NCBI RefSeq assembly: GCF_024053505.1
Contig: NZ_JAMXQS010000006.1
Coordinates: 62,001-126,000, forward strand
DNA from: Mesorhizobium liriopis
GTDB lineage: Bacteria > Pseudomonadota > Alphaproteobacteria > Rhizobiales > Rhizobiaceae
Reading direction: 5' to 3'
DNA: 64,000 nt
Shown: piece after piece, positions 32,260 to 40,032 of the stretch
How positions within the stretch are numbered: the first letter of the stretch is position 1
Layout of the letters: each line of letters starts with the position of its first letter
Position numbers and translations under genes: made by a program
Notes under the pieces: generated by a model
The model's database searches: none
What the model was told of the DNA's origin: nothing
Seen by the model: the letters and a program-made list of their open reading frames with translations, nothing else

Positions 32260-33057
32260 ATGTCTTCGCACTCAAGCGGGCCTGTTGGCGTGTTTACGTT
32301 TCGGCTGAATGCCGTTTCAAACCTATCGAGCCCTATCAGCTACGCCTTGGGACGCCTCGTCGGCAATGTGCGGACCTTCCCCGCGCATCAGGACATCGTG
32401 CGCCAAGGAGACCGGCCGTCGCAGTGCTGTGTTGTCCTTCGCGGCTGGGTCAGTCGCAACAAGGTACTCGAAGGCGGCGTCAGGCAGATCACGGCCTTGC
32501 ATATTCCAAGCACGATCCCGGATCTGCAAAGTCTCATGCTGCCTCAGATGGATCACAACATCACCACGGTCACCTCAGTGGAGGCCGGCTTCATTCCCCA
32601 CTCTGCGCTCAGGCACCTGATGACCGAGTTTCCGTCCCTTGCTCTAGCTTTCTGGAAAGAGACATTGATCGATGGGGCCATCGCACGCGAGTGGGAAGTC
32701 AACCTCGGCAGTCGGCCCGCCGCCCAGCGCATCGCCCATCTCTTCTGTGAGATGGCCACGCGTTTGGAGCATGTCGGTCAGGCTGATCGTATTGAGAATG
32801 CGCTGTCCTTCCCGTGGCCGCTAACGCAGGGTCAACTGGGAGAAGCGACTGGTTTGTCCGCGATTCATATCAATCGGACTTTGCAGGAACTGCGTGCACG
32901 CGGACTTATCGAGTTCACGCGGCAGCAAGTGCAGATCACTGACCTGGATAGACTGACGCACTTCGCTGGGTTCAACCCGGATTACCTTTTGAGCGAGAAG
33001 CCCGGGCAATCGGCATCGCTCATCGATGCATATGAGCGAGCTGTAGCCTCGATCTGA
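32260..33057 (+). CDS. Crp/Fnr-family transcriptional regulator
   Basis: A 265-aa regulator: cyclic-nucleotide-binding-type domain in residues about 30-140 (FPAHQDIVRQGDRPSQCCVV, GGVRQITALHIPSTIPDL) and a winged HTH at about 175-240 (WPLTQGQLGEATGLSAIHIN, RTLQELRARGLIEF). It lacks the N-terminal Fe-S cysteines of Fnr and the FixK-type oxygen-sensing context. Rhizobia have many such paralogues with unknown ligands. The ATG at 32260 follows AGGAA. An AT-rich 270-base region precedes it. Confidence 0.88.
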   Translation: MSSHSSGPVGVFTFRLNAVSNLSSPISYALGRLVGNVRTFPAHQDIVRQGDRPSQCCVVLRGWVSRNKVLEGGVRQITALHIPSTIPDLQSLMLPQMDHNITTVTSVEAGFIPHSALRHLMTEFPSLALAFWKETLIDGAIAREWEVNLGSRPAAQRIAHLFCEMATRLEHVGQADRIENALSFPWPLTQGQLGEATGLSAIHINRTLQELRARGLIEFTRQQVQITDLDRLTHFAGFNPDYLLSEKPGQSASLIDAYERAVASI

Positions 33058-33202
33058 GTAAACATTTTAGGACGCAGTTCGCAGGGTTTGGATCAATGGT
33101 CACACATACCTTGGAGCCCTCAACGCATAACGGCCGGGGCCAGATAAAGCCGCTGACGGGCATCGCGATAGTCTCCACTGCCCAGTGCCTGCACATATCG
33201 AA

Positions 33203-33421
33203 ATGATTGCAGAAATGACTGACGAGGTAGCTGGACTTGAAGACGAGGCCAAGCATTTGCGAGCGATCATCGCGAATTGCGAGGCGGCAACAAGAACCGA
33301 AGCCAGGGCAACAAGCAAGGTTCGTTCTGACGGCAGCCTCATGGCGTTCCGCAACCGGCTGATGGTTGTCGAACTTCGCATCAAAAAGATCAAGTTCAGG
33401 CCGTTGCGTCTGGTGGAATGA
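33203..33421 (+). CDS. Small coiled-coil protein, uncertain
   Basis: A 72-aa frame from the ATG at 33203: acidic and basic helical (EVAGLEDEAKHLRAIIANCE, RNRLMVVELRIKKIKF). The heptad-like composition suggests a genuine small coiled-coil protein, but no ribosome-binding site is seen before this ATG or before the GTG at 33185. Confidence 0.42.
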   Translation: MIAEMTDEVAGLEDEAKHLRAIIANCEAATRTEARATSKVRSDGSLMAFRNRLMVVELRIKKIKFRPLRLVE

Positions 33422-33523
33422 TCGAACGCCCGTGAAGGATGACAACGAAAAGTGTGATCCGAGTACGGGTTGATATCCGCTGTCTGCTTCTATCTCACCG
33501 CCCGGTGAAACGGAGGGCCAGCT

Positions 33524-33775
33524 GTGTCGAAGATCGTTCCCTGGCATCATCAGGAACCCACGCCTGATGACATTGAACATCTGATCGTACGTCAGTCCGA
33601 GAACGGCCACTTCAAGCTATCAGCTAAGCTCCACGGCGAACCCGACGAGTTCGAAGTGACTGGGCAGAGTTACACGACCATGACACGCGCTCTGGAAGCT
33701 GCGCACTCGTTCGCGAAGTCGATGAAGGTCGATCACATCTATCTGCTGCCCAAGCAGCATGCCGTCGAGGATTAG
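33524..33775 (+). CDS. Small hypothetical protein
   Basis: An 83-aa soluble protein starting at GTG with GGAGGG 7 bases upstream. Sequence features: SKIVPWHHQEPTPDDIEH, a beta-rich middle (FKLSAKLHGEPDEFEVTGQ) and a C-terminal helix (RALEAAHSFAKSMKV). No family recognised. It overlaps the convergent Rmf/CrpP-like gene by four bases. Confidence 0.68.
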   Translation: MSKIVPWHHQEPTPDDIEHLIVRQSENGHFKLSAKLHGEPDEFEVTGQSYTTMTRALEAAHSFAKSMKVDHIYLLPKQHAVED

Positions 33776-33969
33776 CGGTGCGCTGACTCTCTGCGCCGCA
33801 GTTCGATACGTCCTTCGCTAAAGCCATCCATCCACGCCATCCGAAGATGCCGGAATGGGAAGGGTGGGCAGTCTACCGCATACTTGGCAGGATTGGTGCC
33901 GGCTGCCCGGCCGAGCGCACGCGCATCGTCGTGGCTCATATCGTCTGACAGCGGATCGTTGGTGCTCAT
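33772..33969 (-). CDS. Rmf/CrpP-like small protein
   Basis: A 65-aa protein whose centre follows the ribosome modulation factor/CrpP pattern: DARALGRAAGTNPAKYA, then CPPFPF, then MAWMDGFSEGRIEL (W-x2-GF-x-EG). Rmf dimerises ribosomes in resting cells; CrpP-like proteins on mobile elements were reported in connection with ciprofloxacin, but the activity of most is unproven. Found here as single-gene cargo in the element. Confidence 0.62.
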   Translation of the reverse strand: MSTNDPLSDDMSHDDARALGRAAGTNPAKYAVDCPPFPFRHLRMAWMDGFSEGRIELRRRESAHR

Positions 33970-33993
33970 CAGTCACAACGTCAGAGCGGAAGC

Positions 33994-34026
33994 AAAGCCC
34001 GTCCAGTGTTTGGCCACCGGACGGGC
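33994..34026 (-). terminator. Terminator-like hairpin, copy 1 of a family
   Basis: GCCCGTCC / GGACGGGC stem with a 14-base loop; on the minus strand followed by TTTGCTT. It shares its stem and flanks with the hairpins at 34105-34140 and 34513-34544. It is 25 bases upstream of the Rmf/CrpP-like start, so it insulates that gene from upstream transcripts. Confidence 0.55.
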
Positions 34027-34104
34027 CCTTGTCGGCATCTCAACTTCCGGGGTGCAGAAGCCGAGAGGCGCGGCCCCGATAGCTGACTGCTTCTTACGGA
34101 TTGA

Positions 34105-34140
34105 TAAAAAACCCGCCCAGCGTGGTGACACCGGACGGGT
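34105..34140 (-). terminator. Rho-independent terminator after the DUF6894 gene, copy 2
   Basis: ACCCGTCCGGTG stem read on the minus strand pairs with the CGCTGGGCGGGT arm, then TTTTTT. It lies about 60 bases after the stop of the 34199-34453 gene. Sequence is related to the copies at 33994 and 34513. Confidence 0.75.
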
Positions 34141-34198
34141 AAGGTCGGGATTAGCCTCGCAAGAGAGTGTGGGAGGCATGACTGCAAGCGTGAGGCGT

Positions 34199-34453
34199 TC
34201 ACTCAGTTCCATTGCCACCCAACCACAGCCCGGCGAATGTAAGCGTCGCAGAATAGACCGGTGCCCCCGCCTCATCCTTCACCAGCACCGTGAACGCTTG
34301 TCGGTCACCATCCTTCGGGATCTCTTCTCGAGCGATCGAAGGCAGCACCCTCATCGCTTCGAGCCGGACCTCCTCATGGGAGACGCAGTCGTGTCCGTGA
34401 TCGTCCACGATGTGCGTGCCGTTCTCAAAGGTGTCGAAGAAATAAAGAGGCAT
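34199..34453 (-). CDS. DUF6894-family small protein
   Basis: An 84-aa protein starting MPLYFFDTFENGTHIVDDHG with GGGAG upstream. The aromatic start (xYFF), the D-x2-G turn and the helix EEVRLEAMRVLPSIARE are the DUF6894 pattern common and multiplied in rhizobia. Function unknown. It is followed by its own terminator; a second member lies at 35165-35410. Confidence 0.75.
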   Translation of the reverse strand: MPLYFFDTFENGTHIVDDHGHDCVSHEEVRLEAMRVLPSIAREEIPKDGDRQAFTVLVKDEAGAPVYSATLTFAGLWLGGNGTE

Positions 34454-34512
34454 CACGCTCCCGTACGATCTCAAACCACGATCTGCTTTGACATAAAGCA
34501 GTGCAGGCAACA

Positions 34513-34544
34513 GAAAACCCGCCTGGCTATCACCAGACGGGCTT
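34513..34544 (-). terminator. Rho-independent terminator after mucR-like gene, copy 3
   Basis: AAGCCCGTCTGGTG / CAGGCGGGTTTTC on the minus strand: a stem of about 9 bp with a short loop and a T tract. It lies downstream of the MucR/Ros-like gene. Related to the copies at 33994 and 34105. Confidence 0.7.
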
Positions 34545-34660
34545 AGAGCTCGGAAACTCTATCCTTGCCGGGAGCATTGCTCCCGAGACATGAAACTACG
34601 GGCCGGCGGCTAGGATAGTTTCGCCCATACTGGGAGACCCAGGATATGGGGTGCGCATCC

Positions 34661-35104
34661 CTACGCCTTGGAGCGCTTCTTCGCTGCTTTCGTCCGATCT
34701 GCCCTCCGGGCGTTGCCTAGCCCAATACGTTTCGCATTCTCAGAGCGGGCTTCCGCATAGTCGGGCGCGGTCATCGGGTAGCTTGCGGGAAGTCCCCACT
34801 TTCTCCGGTATGCGTCTGGTGTAAGTCCAAGGCGTCCCAAGTGCGGTTTCAGCATCTTGTAAGCCTTGCCGTTTTCGAGGCTGATGATGTGATCAGGGAA
34901 GACCGAGCGCTTCGGGTTTACTGCCGGCTTCTGGCCCGCCGCAACCTGTTGCGAGGGAACGCGCAACGGCTGCACGGTTGCTGCAGCAGCGATCCCACGA
35001 TGCACGTCGGCGATAAACTTAGGCAGCTGGTCTAGCGCAACATGGTTGTTGCCGATGTAAGCACAGACGATGTCGGCGGTCTCATCAAGGAAATCGACGC
35101 TCAT
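34661..35104 (-). CDS. MucR/Ros-family transcriptional regulator lacking zinc ligands
   Basis: A 147-aa protein with the family's N-terminal helix region (ADIVCAYIGNNHVALDQLP) and the DNA-binding core KRSVFPDHIISLENGKAYKM, then LKPHLGRLGLTPDAYRRKWG and LPASYPMTAPDYAEARS. In zinc-binding Ros proteins this core contains two Cys and two His; here the Cys positions are Ser/Asn and the second His is missing. Zinc-less Ros homologues from Mesorhizobium still fold and bind DNA, so it may be active. It could repress element genes or bind host MucR sites. Own terminator downstream. Confidence 0.85.
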   Translation of the reverse strand: MSVDFLDETADIVCAYIGNNHVALDQLPKFIADVHRGIAAAATVQPLRVPSQQVAAGQKPAVNPKRSVFPDHIISLENGKAYKMLKPHLGRLGLTPDAYRRKWGLPASYPMTAPDYAEARSENAKRIGLGNARRADRTKAAKKRSKA

Positions 35105-35164
35105 GGAAATGCCTGGTTGCGGTTTCTCGCGACCCTCCTACGTCGATGATGGGGACACAAGGGC

Positions 35165-35410
35165 CTATCGGTCTTCAACGCTGACCGAGATGACGCACGT
35201 CACCCGATCGTTCTCATCGGTGACGAACATCTGCCACTCATTGCCGTCCCACCGATCAGTGCCTGTCTTGGCGAGCATCTCTCCCACCTGCTTCAGCGCT
35301 TCACGCCGTGCTTCCTTGCGCGAGCATATCTGCCTGCCCTCGTTGTCGGGCTCAAACCGACCATGGCGGACGTGAAAGAAGAACGGGCTTGTTCGATGAG
35401 CTGGCGCCAT
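35165..35410 (-). CDS. DUF6894-family small protein
   Basis: An 81-aa protein starting MAPAHRTSPFFFHVRHGRFE. The FFFHVR strand, the DNEG turn and the helix SRKEARREALKQVGEMLA match DUF6894, and a C-terminal strand pair WQMFVTDENDRVTCVISV follows. Second copy of this family in the element; the first is at 34199-34453. Function unknown. Confidence 0.72.
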   Translation of the reverse strand: MAPAHRTSPFFFHVRHGRFEPDNEGRQICSRKEARREALKQVGEMLAKTGTDRWDGNEWQMFVTDENDRVTCVISVSVEDR

Positions 35411-35698
35411 AGCTAGCAGCACCCCTGACGAGTCGAAACTACGATAGCCAGCGTGCCAAGGGTGTCAGCTACGACCTGCCGTCAGGGTTTCCTGAAAATT
35501 AACGGAGCGCGCGAGGTTTTATGCAAAAAACCCCAGACCCGACCGAAGCCGAGCCTGAGGCTTTAGGCTGCTCGTTTGCAGGGAGCAACGCGGGCTTCGT
35601 AGCATGGCTATCCTTAGGGAATGTGATCTTCCGCACAAAGTGATGGCCCAATCAGCGAAAGCATTCCCGATCTAAACAATAGTTAGGATTGGCAAAGC
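35411..35698. other. Gap holding a strong leftward terminator
   Basis: No gene supported. It lies between the IR array and the DUF6894 gene; its main content is the terminator at 35525-35560. A TTG-initiated frame beginning at 35689 runs across the IR array but has no ribosome-binding site. Confidence 0.5.
35525..35560 (-). terminator. Strong rho-independent terminator with TTCG tetraloop
   Basis: On the minus strand CCTCAGGCTCGGC pairs (with G-T wobbles) with GTCGGGTCTGGGG across a TTCG tetraloop and runs directly into TTTTTT. It is the first good leftward terminator after the tail operon ending at 36036, so the RNA ending here would carry the whole 35699-35934 inverted-repeat array as a 3' region. 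Confidence 0.75.
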
Positions 35699-35934
35699 AG
35701 CCAGCGTCTGATTCATTCTCAGCGCTGGCTACTCCCTGCAAGCTGTGGCCGGCGGATAACCCGGCGCCTTCCCTACCAACCCCCAAGGCAGGCGCCGGGC
35801 CCCCAGTTCTGAGACATGAAGAGCTCCAGAACGGACCACCCCTCTACCTATCCGGAGCTCTTCTGACGGCGCCGGGATCAGACGACACCGCGCCCGTAGT
35901 ATGTGCTCTTAACATTTGGTAGGCAACGGGCGCG
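35699..35934. repeat. Four consecutive perfect inverted repeats
   Basis: Arms: AGCCAGCG/CGCTGGCT (35699-35706, 35723-35730); CCCGGCGCC/GGCGCCGGG (35760-35768, 35791-35799); GAAGAGCTCC/GGAGCTCTTC (35818-35827, 35854-35863); CGCGCCCGT/ACGGGCGCG (35889-35897, 35926-35934). Loops are 16 to 28 bases. All are perfect, none is followed by a T tract, and no gene covers them. They form the downstream region of the leftward tail operon. Confidence 0.8.
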
Positions 35935-36035
35935 CTTATCCGGCATAACTCGCCAGTTCCGTCTCGACCTTCGCCGGCAGTCCCAGTCCCTCGTCCACCT
36001 TCCGGCAGACGGTATTAAGGTCAGAGGGCATCCCG

Positions 36036-36566
36036 CTACTTGATACTGATCGCCCGCTCCATCTCATGCAGCAGGCGCGGCACCACGTACTTGTCGGCGA
36101 TCTCGATCACCAGCTCGGCGTACTCATCAAGGTTGCGGTTGATGTGCTCGGCAATGTTCACACCATAGAGCTCGCGGATCGGCAGGCGTTTGTCGCTGGT
36201 GCGCATGAAGACGCCCACATGGCCGCTCTTCATCGTCTGCACGAATGCCCCGTGATGGCGGCCGGCGCGCTTCATCATCGCCTGCAATCGGCCAGCCTTG
36301 CCCGCCGTTTGCTTATAGCGCGTCAGCCATCTCGTCCTGACCTGTAGCTCCTCTGCATCGTTCGCGAAGCCCACCGTCATCTGACCCTTGAACAGGTGCT
36401 GCGCGGCTTTGGTTCGCTGGGAAGCGTGGCGGGCGATCTGTGTCTTCATCATGCCACGGACTCGGCCAAGCGCCCGCTGTGCCACCTTGGCTTTCAGGTC
36501 TGCTGGCATCTGGTTAAGCATCCGCTCCACGCGCGCGAAGTCATCAGCCTGGATCATGAAAGCCAT
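36036..36566 (-). CDS. Phage minor tail protein, GPZ-like
   Basis: A 176-aa protein from the ATG at 36566, which has an AGGAGG ribosome-binding site. It is basic in the first two thirds (VAQRALGRVRGMMKTQIARH, RTKAAQHLFKGQMTVGFAND) and ends with GHVGVFMRTSDKRLPIRELY followed by GVNIAEHINR. The G-VF-R-x-RLPI-E-x-G string is typical of prophage minor tail protein Z and related tail-completion proteins. Last gene of the leftward tail cluster. Confidence 0.75.
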   Translation of the reverse strand: MAFMIQADDFARVERMLNQMPADLKAKVAQRALGRVRGMMKTQIARHASQRTKAAQHLFKGQMTVGFANDAEELQVRTRWLTRYKQTAGKAGRLQAMMKRAGRHHGAFVQTMKSGHVGVFMRTSDKRLPIRELYGVNIAEHINRNLDEYAELVIEIADKYVVPRLLHEMERAISIK

Positions 36567-36577
36567 GGTGTTTCCTC

Positions 36578-36880
36578 CTAGTGCGCCACGGTGGACGGCT
36601 CGCCCATCGAAAGCAGCGCCTGCGCCTTCATGCCTTGCGCCTGCTTGTCGAAGATCGCTTGGCACTCGCTGAGGTCTACGCCTGTCACGGTCTCGGCGAT
36701 CTCGTTGAGCGCCTTCGAAAGCGCGCTGTAAAGGTCGATCTGCTTGACGATATGGGGCACGCGGTCGGCTTCTTCGGGCAGTGCCAAGGTGTGGAGCATC
36801 AGTGCGACGACACCCTCATGTGCCTCGCTCAAGGCCTCGTCGAAGCGGTCAGCGTCGACGAAGTGCGGTTCGTCAGTCAT
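36578..36880 (-). CDS. Small phage protein, unknown function
   Basis: A 100-aa acidic helical protein starting MTDEPHFVDADRFDEALSEA. It begins inside the 3' end of the gpP-like gene (8-base overlap) and ends 11 bases before the GPZ-like gene, so it belongs to the tail operon. No family recognised; a chaperone or assembly role is only suggested by place. Confidence 0.7.
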   Translation of the reverse strand: MTDEPHFVDADRFDEALSEAHEGVVALMLHTLALPEEADRVPHIVKQIDLYSALSKALNEIAETVTGVDLSECQAIFDKQAQGMKAQALLSMGEPSTVAH

Positions 36881-37934
36881 CGCTATCGATCCTGTATGTG
36901 GGTTCGAGGGCAGCCGGGGTGTCCCAGCCGGTGCTTGATTTGCCCCGCGGGTTCTCGCCACCCAGCGCGCGGGGATCCTGCAGGTTCAATGTGGTAGTCG
37001 TGCCGTTGTCCGCATCCTGAACGAGCGCCACGTCGCTGACGATCATGTCCTGAGCGATCCCGAGCCAGTCGCTTTCGACGGGGACAATGAAGTTGCGGGT
37101 CCAGAGGGTGCCGCCAGCGTCACGCCAACCGGGCACAGTGATTGTCGCGCTTGTGCCTCTGCCAGCGCCCCTGCGCGCCTCCCAGGCAGCGCGCCTCTTC
37201 AGGTTGATCGAGTTGGCCTCTCCTTCGTAGATGATGATCAGCGGGCGCTTGCGTCTGACGCCTGGGTCAATCGCTTCCGCCTCGGGGCGGAGCGCAGAGC
37301 CGGTCACACCAATCGAAGACTGTCCGCGCACTTTGACGCTGGAATGCCTGGTCGCCCCGGACAACTGCGCGGACGCCTCGATGATGTTGTGGCCTTGTGT
37401 GAGCGCACCGACGTGACGGCCGTCCGGCTTGCTGGCTAGGCGAAGCTTTCCCTTCGGCGTGTCGTAGATGAGGATGCCTTCGCCGCGCGCCACATCCTCG
37501 ATCGTGTCGAATAGCGTTTCGCCCAGATTGATCTTGTGGCGTGGTTTGGTTTCGCTTTCGACGTCACCCTCGATGCCGATGCCAAGCGTGTCGAACGCCT
37601 TCGCCACTCCCATGATGTCGACGTTCACGGCGAGGCCTGTCGGATGGTCGATCGAGCATTCGGTGGCGTCGATCGTCCGGCTGACAAAAGACACCTCATA
37701 GGAGCGGTCTTCTGGGTTCATGCTGGGCTGGATCGAGCCGACATAGCCCGTGCCCCAGCGCTCGCCGGAGACATCGATGGTGGCGGGCTCGTCGTAGATG
37801 CATGGCAAGCCCGGCTCGTTCCAGGCTATCGAGAACGAAGCTTCGCGGACTGCCTCGCGCGCGGACGAGCGAAGCGAGCAGCGGGTGTGCGGCAGCTGCC
37901 GTCCGCCCACGGTGAGAACAACGCTTTCCAGCAT
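36873..37934 (-). CDS. Phage tail/baseplate hub protein, gpP-like
   Basis: A 353-aa protein that begins VVLTVGGRQLPHTRCSLRSS and contains a region with GTGYVGSIQPSMNPEDRSYE, VDIMGVAKAFDTLGIGIEGD and GETLFDTIEDVARGEGILIY. This is the layout of Mu gpP/gp44-type hub proteins (beta-domain, LysM-like helical insert, beta-domain). ATGA overlap with the tape measure gene upstream. No sheath, tube or baseplate wedge genes accompany it, which is odd for a Mu-type tail. Confidence 0.72.
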   Translation of the reverse strand: MLESVVLTVGGRQLPHTRCSLRSSAREAVREASFSIAWNEPGLPCIYDEPATIDVSGERWGTGYVGSIQPSMNPEDRSYEVSFVSRTIDATECSIDHPTGLAVNVDIMGVAKAFDTLGIGIEGDVESETKPRHKINLGETLFDTIEDVARGEGILIYDTPKGKLRLASKPDGRHVGALTQGHNIIEASAQLSGATRHSSVKVRGQSSIGVTGSALRPEAEAIDPGVRRKRPLIIIYEGEANSINLKRRAAWEARRGAGRGTSATITVPGWRDAGGTLWTRNFIVPVESDWLGIAQDMIVSDVALVQDADNGTTTTLNLQDPRALGGENPRGKSSTGWDTPAALEPTYRIDSDD

Positions 37935-40030
37935 CAGCGCGGCCCGCCATAGCTCGGGCTGCCTGCATTGGGCATGGAGGGCCCAAGATTGCGAGCCGGT
38001 GCCCCGCCGCTGCCTGGGTTCGTGATCCTCGCATTGATCGTCAGACTGCTCAGCTCGCGCGCAACTCTGGTGCCAGCATCCTCGATGGCCCTGGCGGCCT
38101 GATCGCCCGCTTGCTGCAGCCGGTCAGCGGCGTCTGCGACCGATCGGCCAGCATCCCTGCCGCCGTCGGACATCGCGTTGCGCAGCGCATCCACGTCGTT
38201 GGAGATGGTGCCAGACAGATCCATCGTATCGGGCAGCGAGCGGGGGTTGCGCGATGGCGTGGGCAGCACCGATGTCGTCGGCCAGTGACGCGTAATGTCC
38301 GGCCACTCGGCAGCCGGCGCGGCTCCATGCCGGCCGCCTCGACCCGGTGGCGGGACGGATGCTGCATTGAATCGGGTGTCCCGATCCTCCTCAACGATGA
38401 TCTTGGGCTCGGATACAAGACCATCGCCGCGGAGGAAGTCGCGCTCGGAGAGGTCGCGGTCGGACAGCACCTGCGCGTTGCGTCGGTTCTCCGCCGCACG
38501 CCGAGCGGAGCGTCGCTGCGCTGCATCCCATGGCGTGGCGACAAAGCCGCCGTTCTCTTCCTTCATCGCATCGGGGATGCTCGCATAGGGCACATCGGCG
38601 GGTTCGAGCAGAGAGGAAGGATTCGAGATGCCTTCGCGGATGATCTCGATGCCACGCGCCACGCTGTTGATGCCGGTCGAGATGTCATTCACGATCTTCG
38701 CCGTGTCGCGGAAGAAGTCGCCGATGCTTGAGCCTGACGTGTTGAGGTTCAGCAGCTCGCCGATCTTGGTGGCAAGGTCACCGACAGCCGCCGAGGCCGC
38801 ATCAAACTCGTTCATGTCGATCTGCGTGTGGAAGTTCTCCAAGCCGTGGTCAATCTCCTCGACGAGCTTCTTGGCGCCTTCCAGACCCGCCTTCATTGCA
38901 GGCATACCGCGCATGCCGACATCGATCGCAAGCTCGCCGACCTGGTTCTTGAACAGCTGCCACTGCGATTCCATGGTCTTCAGCTTGATCTGGTAGGCAT
39001 TGCTCAACGAGCCGAACCAGTCCTTGCTGTCCACGTAGTCGAAGTTCTTGATCAGCTCGTCCATGCCACCGGCGAGACGCTGCACCTCGTCGGAGAAACC
39101 TTGACCGAGGATTTTGCTCAGGATGTCGGCCTGCTTGAACTTGTCCAGTTCGCGAACGCGCTTCAAGAAGTCGATCAGCGCGCCACGCGCGTCCTTTTTG
39201 AGCAGATCGGTGAACTTGTCGGCGCTGCCATAGAGCTCTTTGAAAGCAGCGCGGGACGGCTTCGTAGCTTCCGGCGTCAGAAGTTTAGTGCTGAGCGTGC
39301 CCATCGCTCGGGCTGCCACGTCAGCGGGCAGCTTTAGGTTCAGGAGCGTTGAACCGAGGGCCGCCACATCCTCTTTCGCGAGGCCGAGGTTCCGCAATGG
39401 TGCAGCGGCATTGTCGAGGAACTTCACAATGTCACGCTCGTCGGCGATGCCGCTGTCCGCCAGTCCGTTGATAAGGTCGAAGTATCGCTCCATCTCGGCA
39501 ATCGGAACGCCCATCGAGACCTTGAAGCCTGCGGCGGCATTTCCGACGTCTTCCGCACTCATCTCGAAGCCGTCAGCCGCTGTCGCGGAAAGCCTTGCGA
39601 ACTCGCGCAGATCATCAAGCGGCAACCCAGCTGCGGCGCCGCGCTCATAGGCACTGAGGATTTCCTCAAGTGGCATGGCCAACTCGCCGCTGGTGGCGAG
39701 CTTGCGCGCCTCGTCGCCGAGCTTGGCCGCTTCCTCGGCGGTGCCACCGAGCTTCTTCTGGATGCCAGCAAGGCGGGACTCGTAGTCGGCCGCCGACTTC
39801 GCCACCCCGACGAACCCGGCGCCGATCGCGAGCGCACCAGCGGTCTTGCCGTAGGCGAGCAGCGCGCTTTCGGACGATGCCATGGTCTTCGATAGCGCAG
39901 CCTGTGTGCGATTGAAGGCGCCAGTCTGCCGCTCGACTTCCCTGATCTTCTTCCGCGCCTGCTCGAACGCGGCCATGGAGCCGAGTTTGGACTGAATCTT
40001 GAGGGTGGCTGTGACCTCTCGGTTTGCCAT
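37934..40030 (-). CDS. Phage tail tape measure protein
   Basis: A 698-aa tape measure protein (TP901-type core). N-terminal coiled coil (AAFEQARKKIREVERQTGAF), a hydrophobic stretch (GALAIGAGFVGVAKSAADYE), and the conserved core FARLSATAADGFEMSAEDVG, KLPADVAARAMGTLSTKLLT, then a long low-complexity C-terminal half rich in Arg, Pro and Gly. Tape measure length sets tail length, so a tail of roughly 100 nm would be expected if one is made. It lies two bases after the Nu1-like gene and overlaps the gpP-like gene by ATGA. Confidence 0.9.
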   Translation of the reverse strand: MANREVTATLKIQSKLGSMAAFEQARKKIREVERQTGAFNRTQAALSKTMASSESALLAYGKTAGALAIGAGFVGVAKSAADYESRLAGIQKKLGGTAEEAAKLGDEARKLATSGELAMPLEEILSAYERGAAAGLPLDDLREFARLSATAADGFEMSAEDVGNAAAGFKVSMGVPIAEMERYFDLINGLADSGIADERDIVKFLDNAAAPLRNLGLAKEDVAALGSTLLNLKLPADVAARAMGTLSTKLLTPEATKPSRAAFKELYGSADKFTDLLKKDARGALIDFLKRVRELDKFKQADILSKILGQGFSDEVQRLAGGMDELIKNFDYVDSKDWFGSLSNAYQIKLKTMESQWQLFKNQVGELAIDVGMRGMPAMKAGLEGAKKLVEEIDHGLENFHTQIDMNEFDAASAAVGDLATKIGELLNLNTSGSSIGDFFRDTAKIVNDISTGINSVARGIEIIREGISNPSSLLEPADVPYASIPDAMKEENGGFVATPWDAAQRRSARRAAENRRNAQVLSDRDLSERDFLRGDGLVSEPKIIVEEDRDTRFNAASVPPPGRGGRHGAAPAAEWPDITRHWPTTSVLPTPSRNPRSLPDTMDLSGTISNDVDALRNAMSDGGRDAGRSVADAADRLQQAGDQAARAIEDAGTRVARELSSLTINARITNPGSGGAPARNLGPSMPNAGSPSYGGPR

Positions 40031-40032
40031 GA

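Noticed and set aside
33020-33610. 196-codon frame on the minus strand opposite two small plus genes
   Set aside because: Overlaps the end of the Crp/Fnr gene and a gene with a GGAGGG ribosome-binding site; sequence is Cys/His/Arg-rich as in shadow frames.
35689-35922. 77-codon TTG-initiated frame across the second inverted-repeat region
   Set aside because: No ribosome-binding site, Pro-rich composition produced by the repeats, and no likeness to known proteins.
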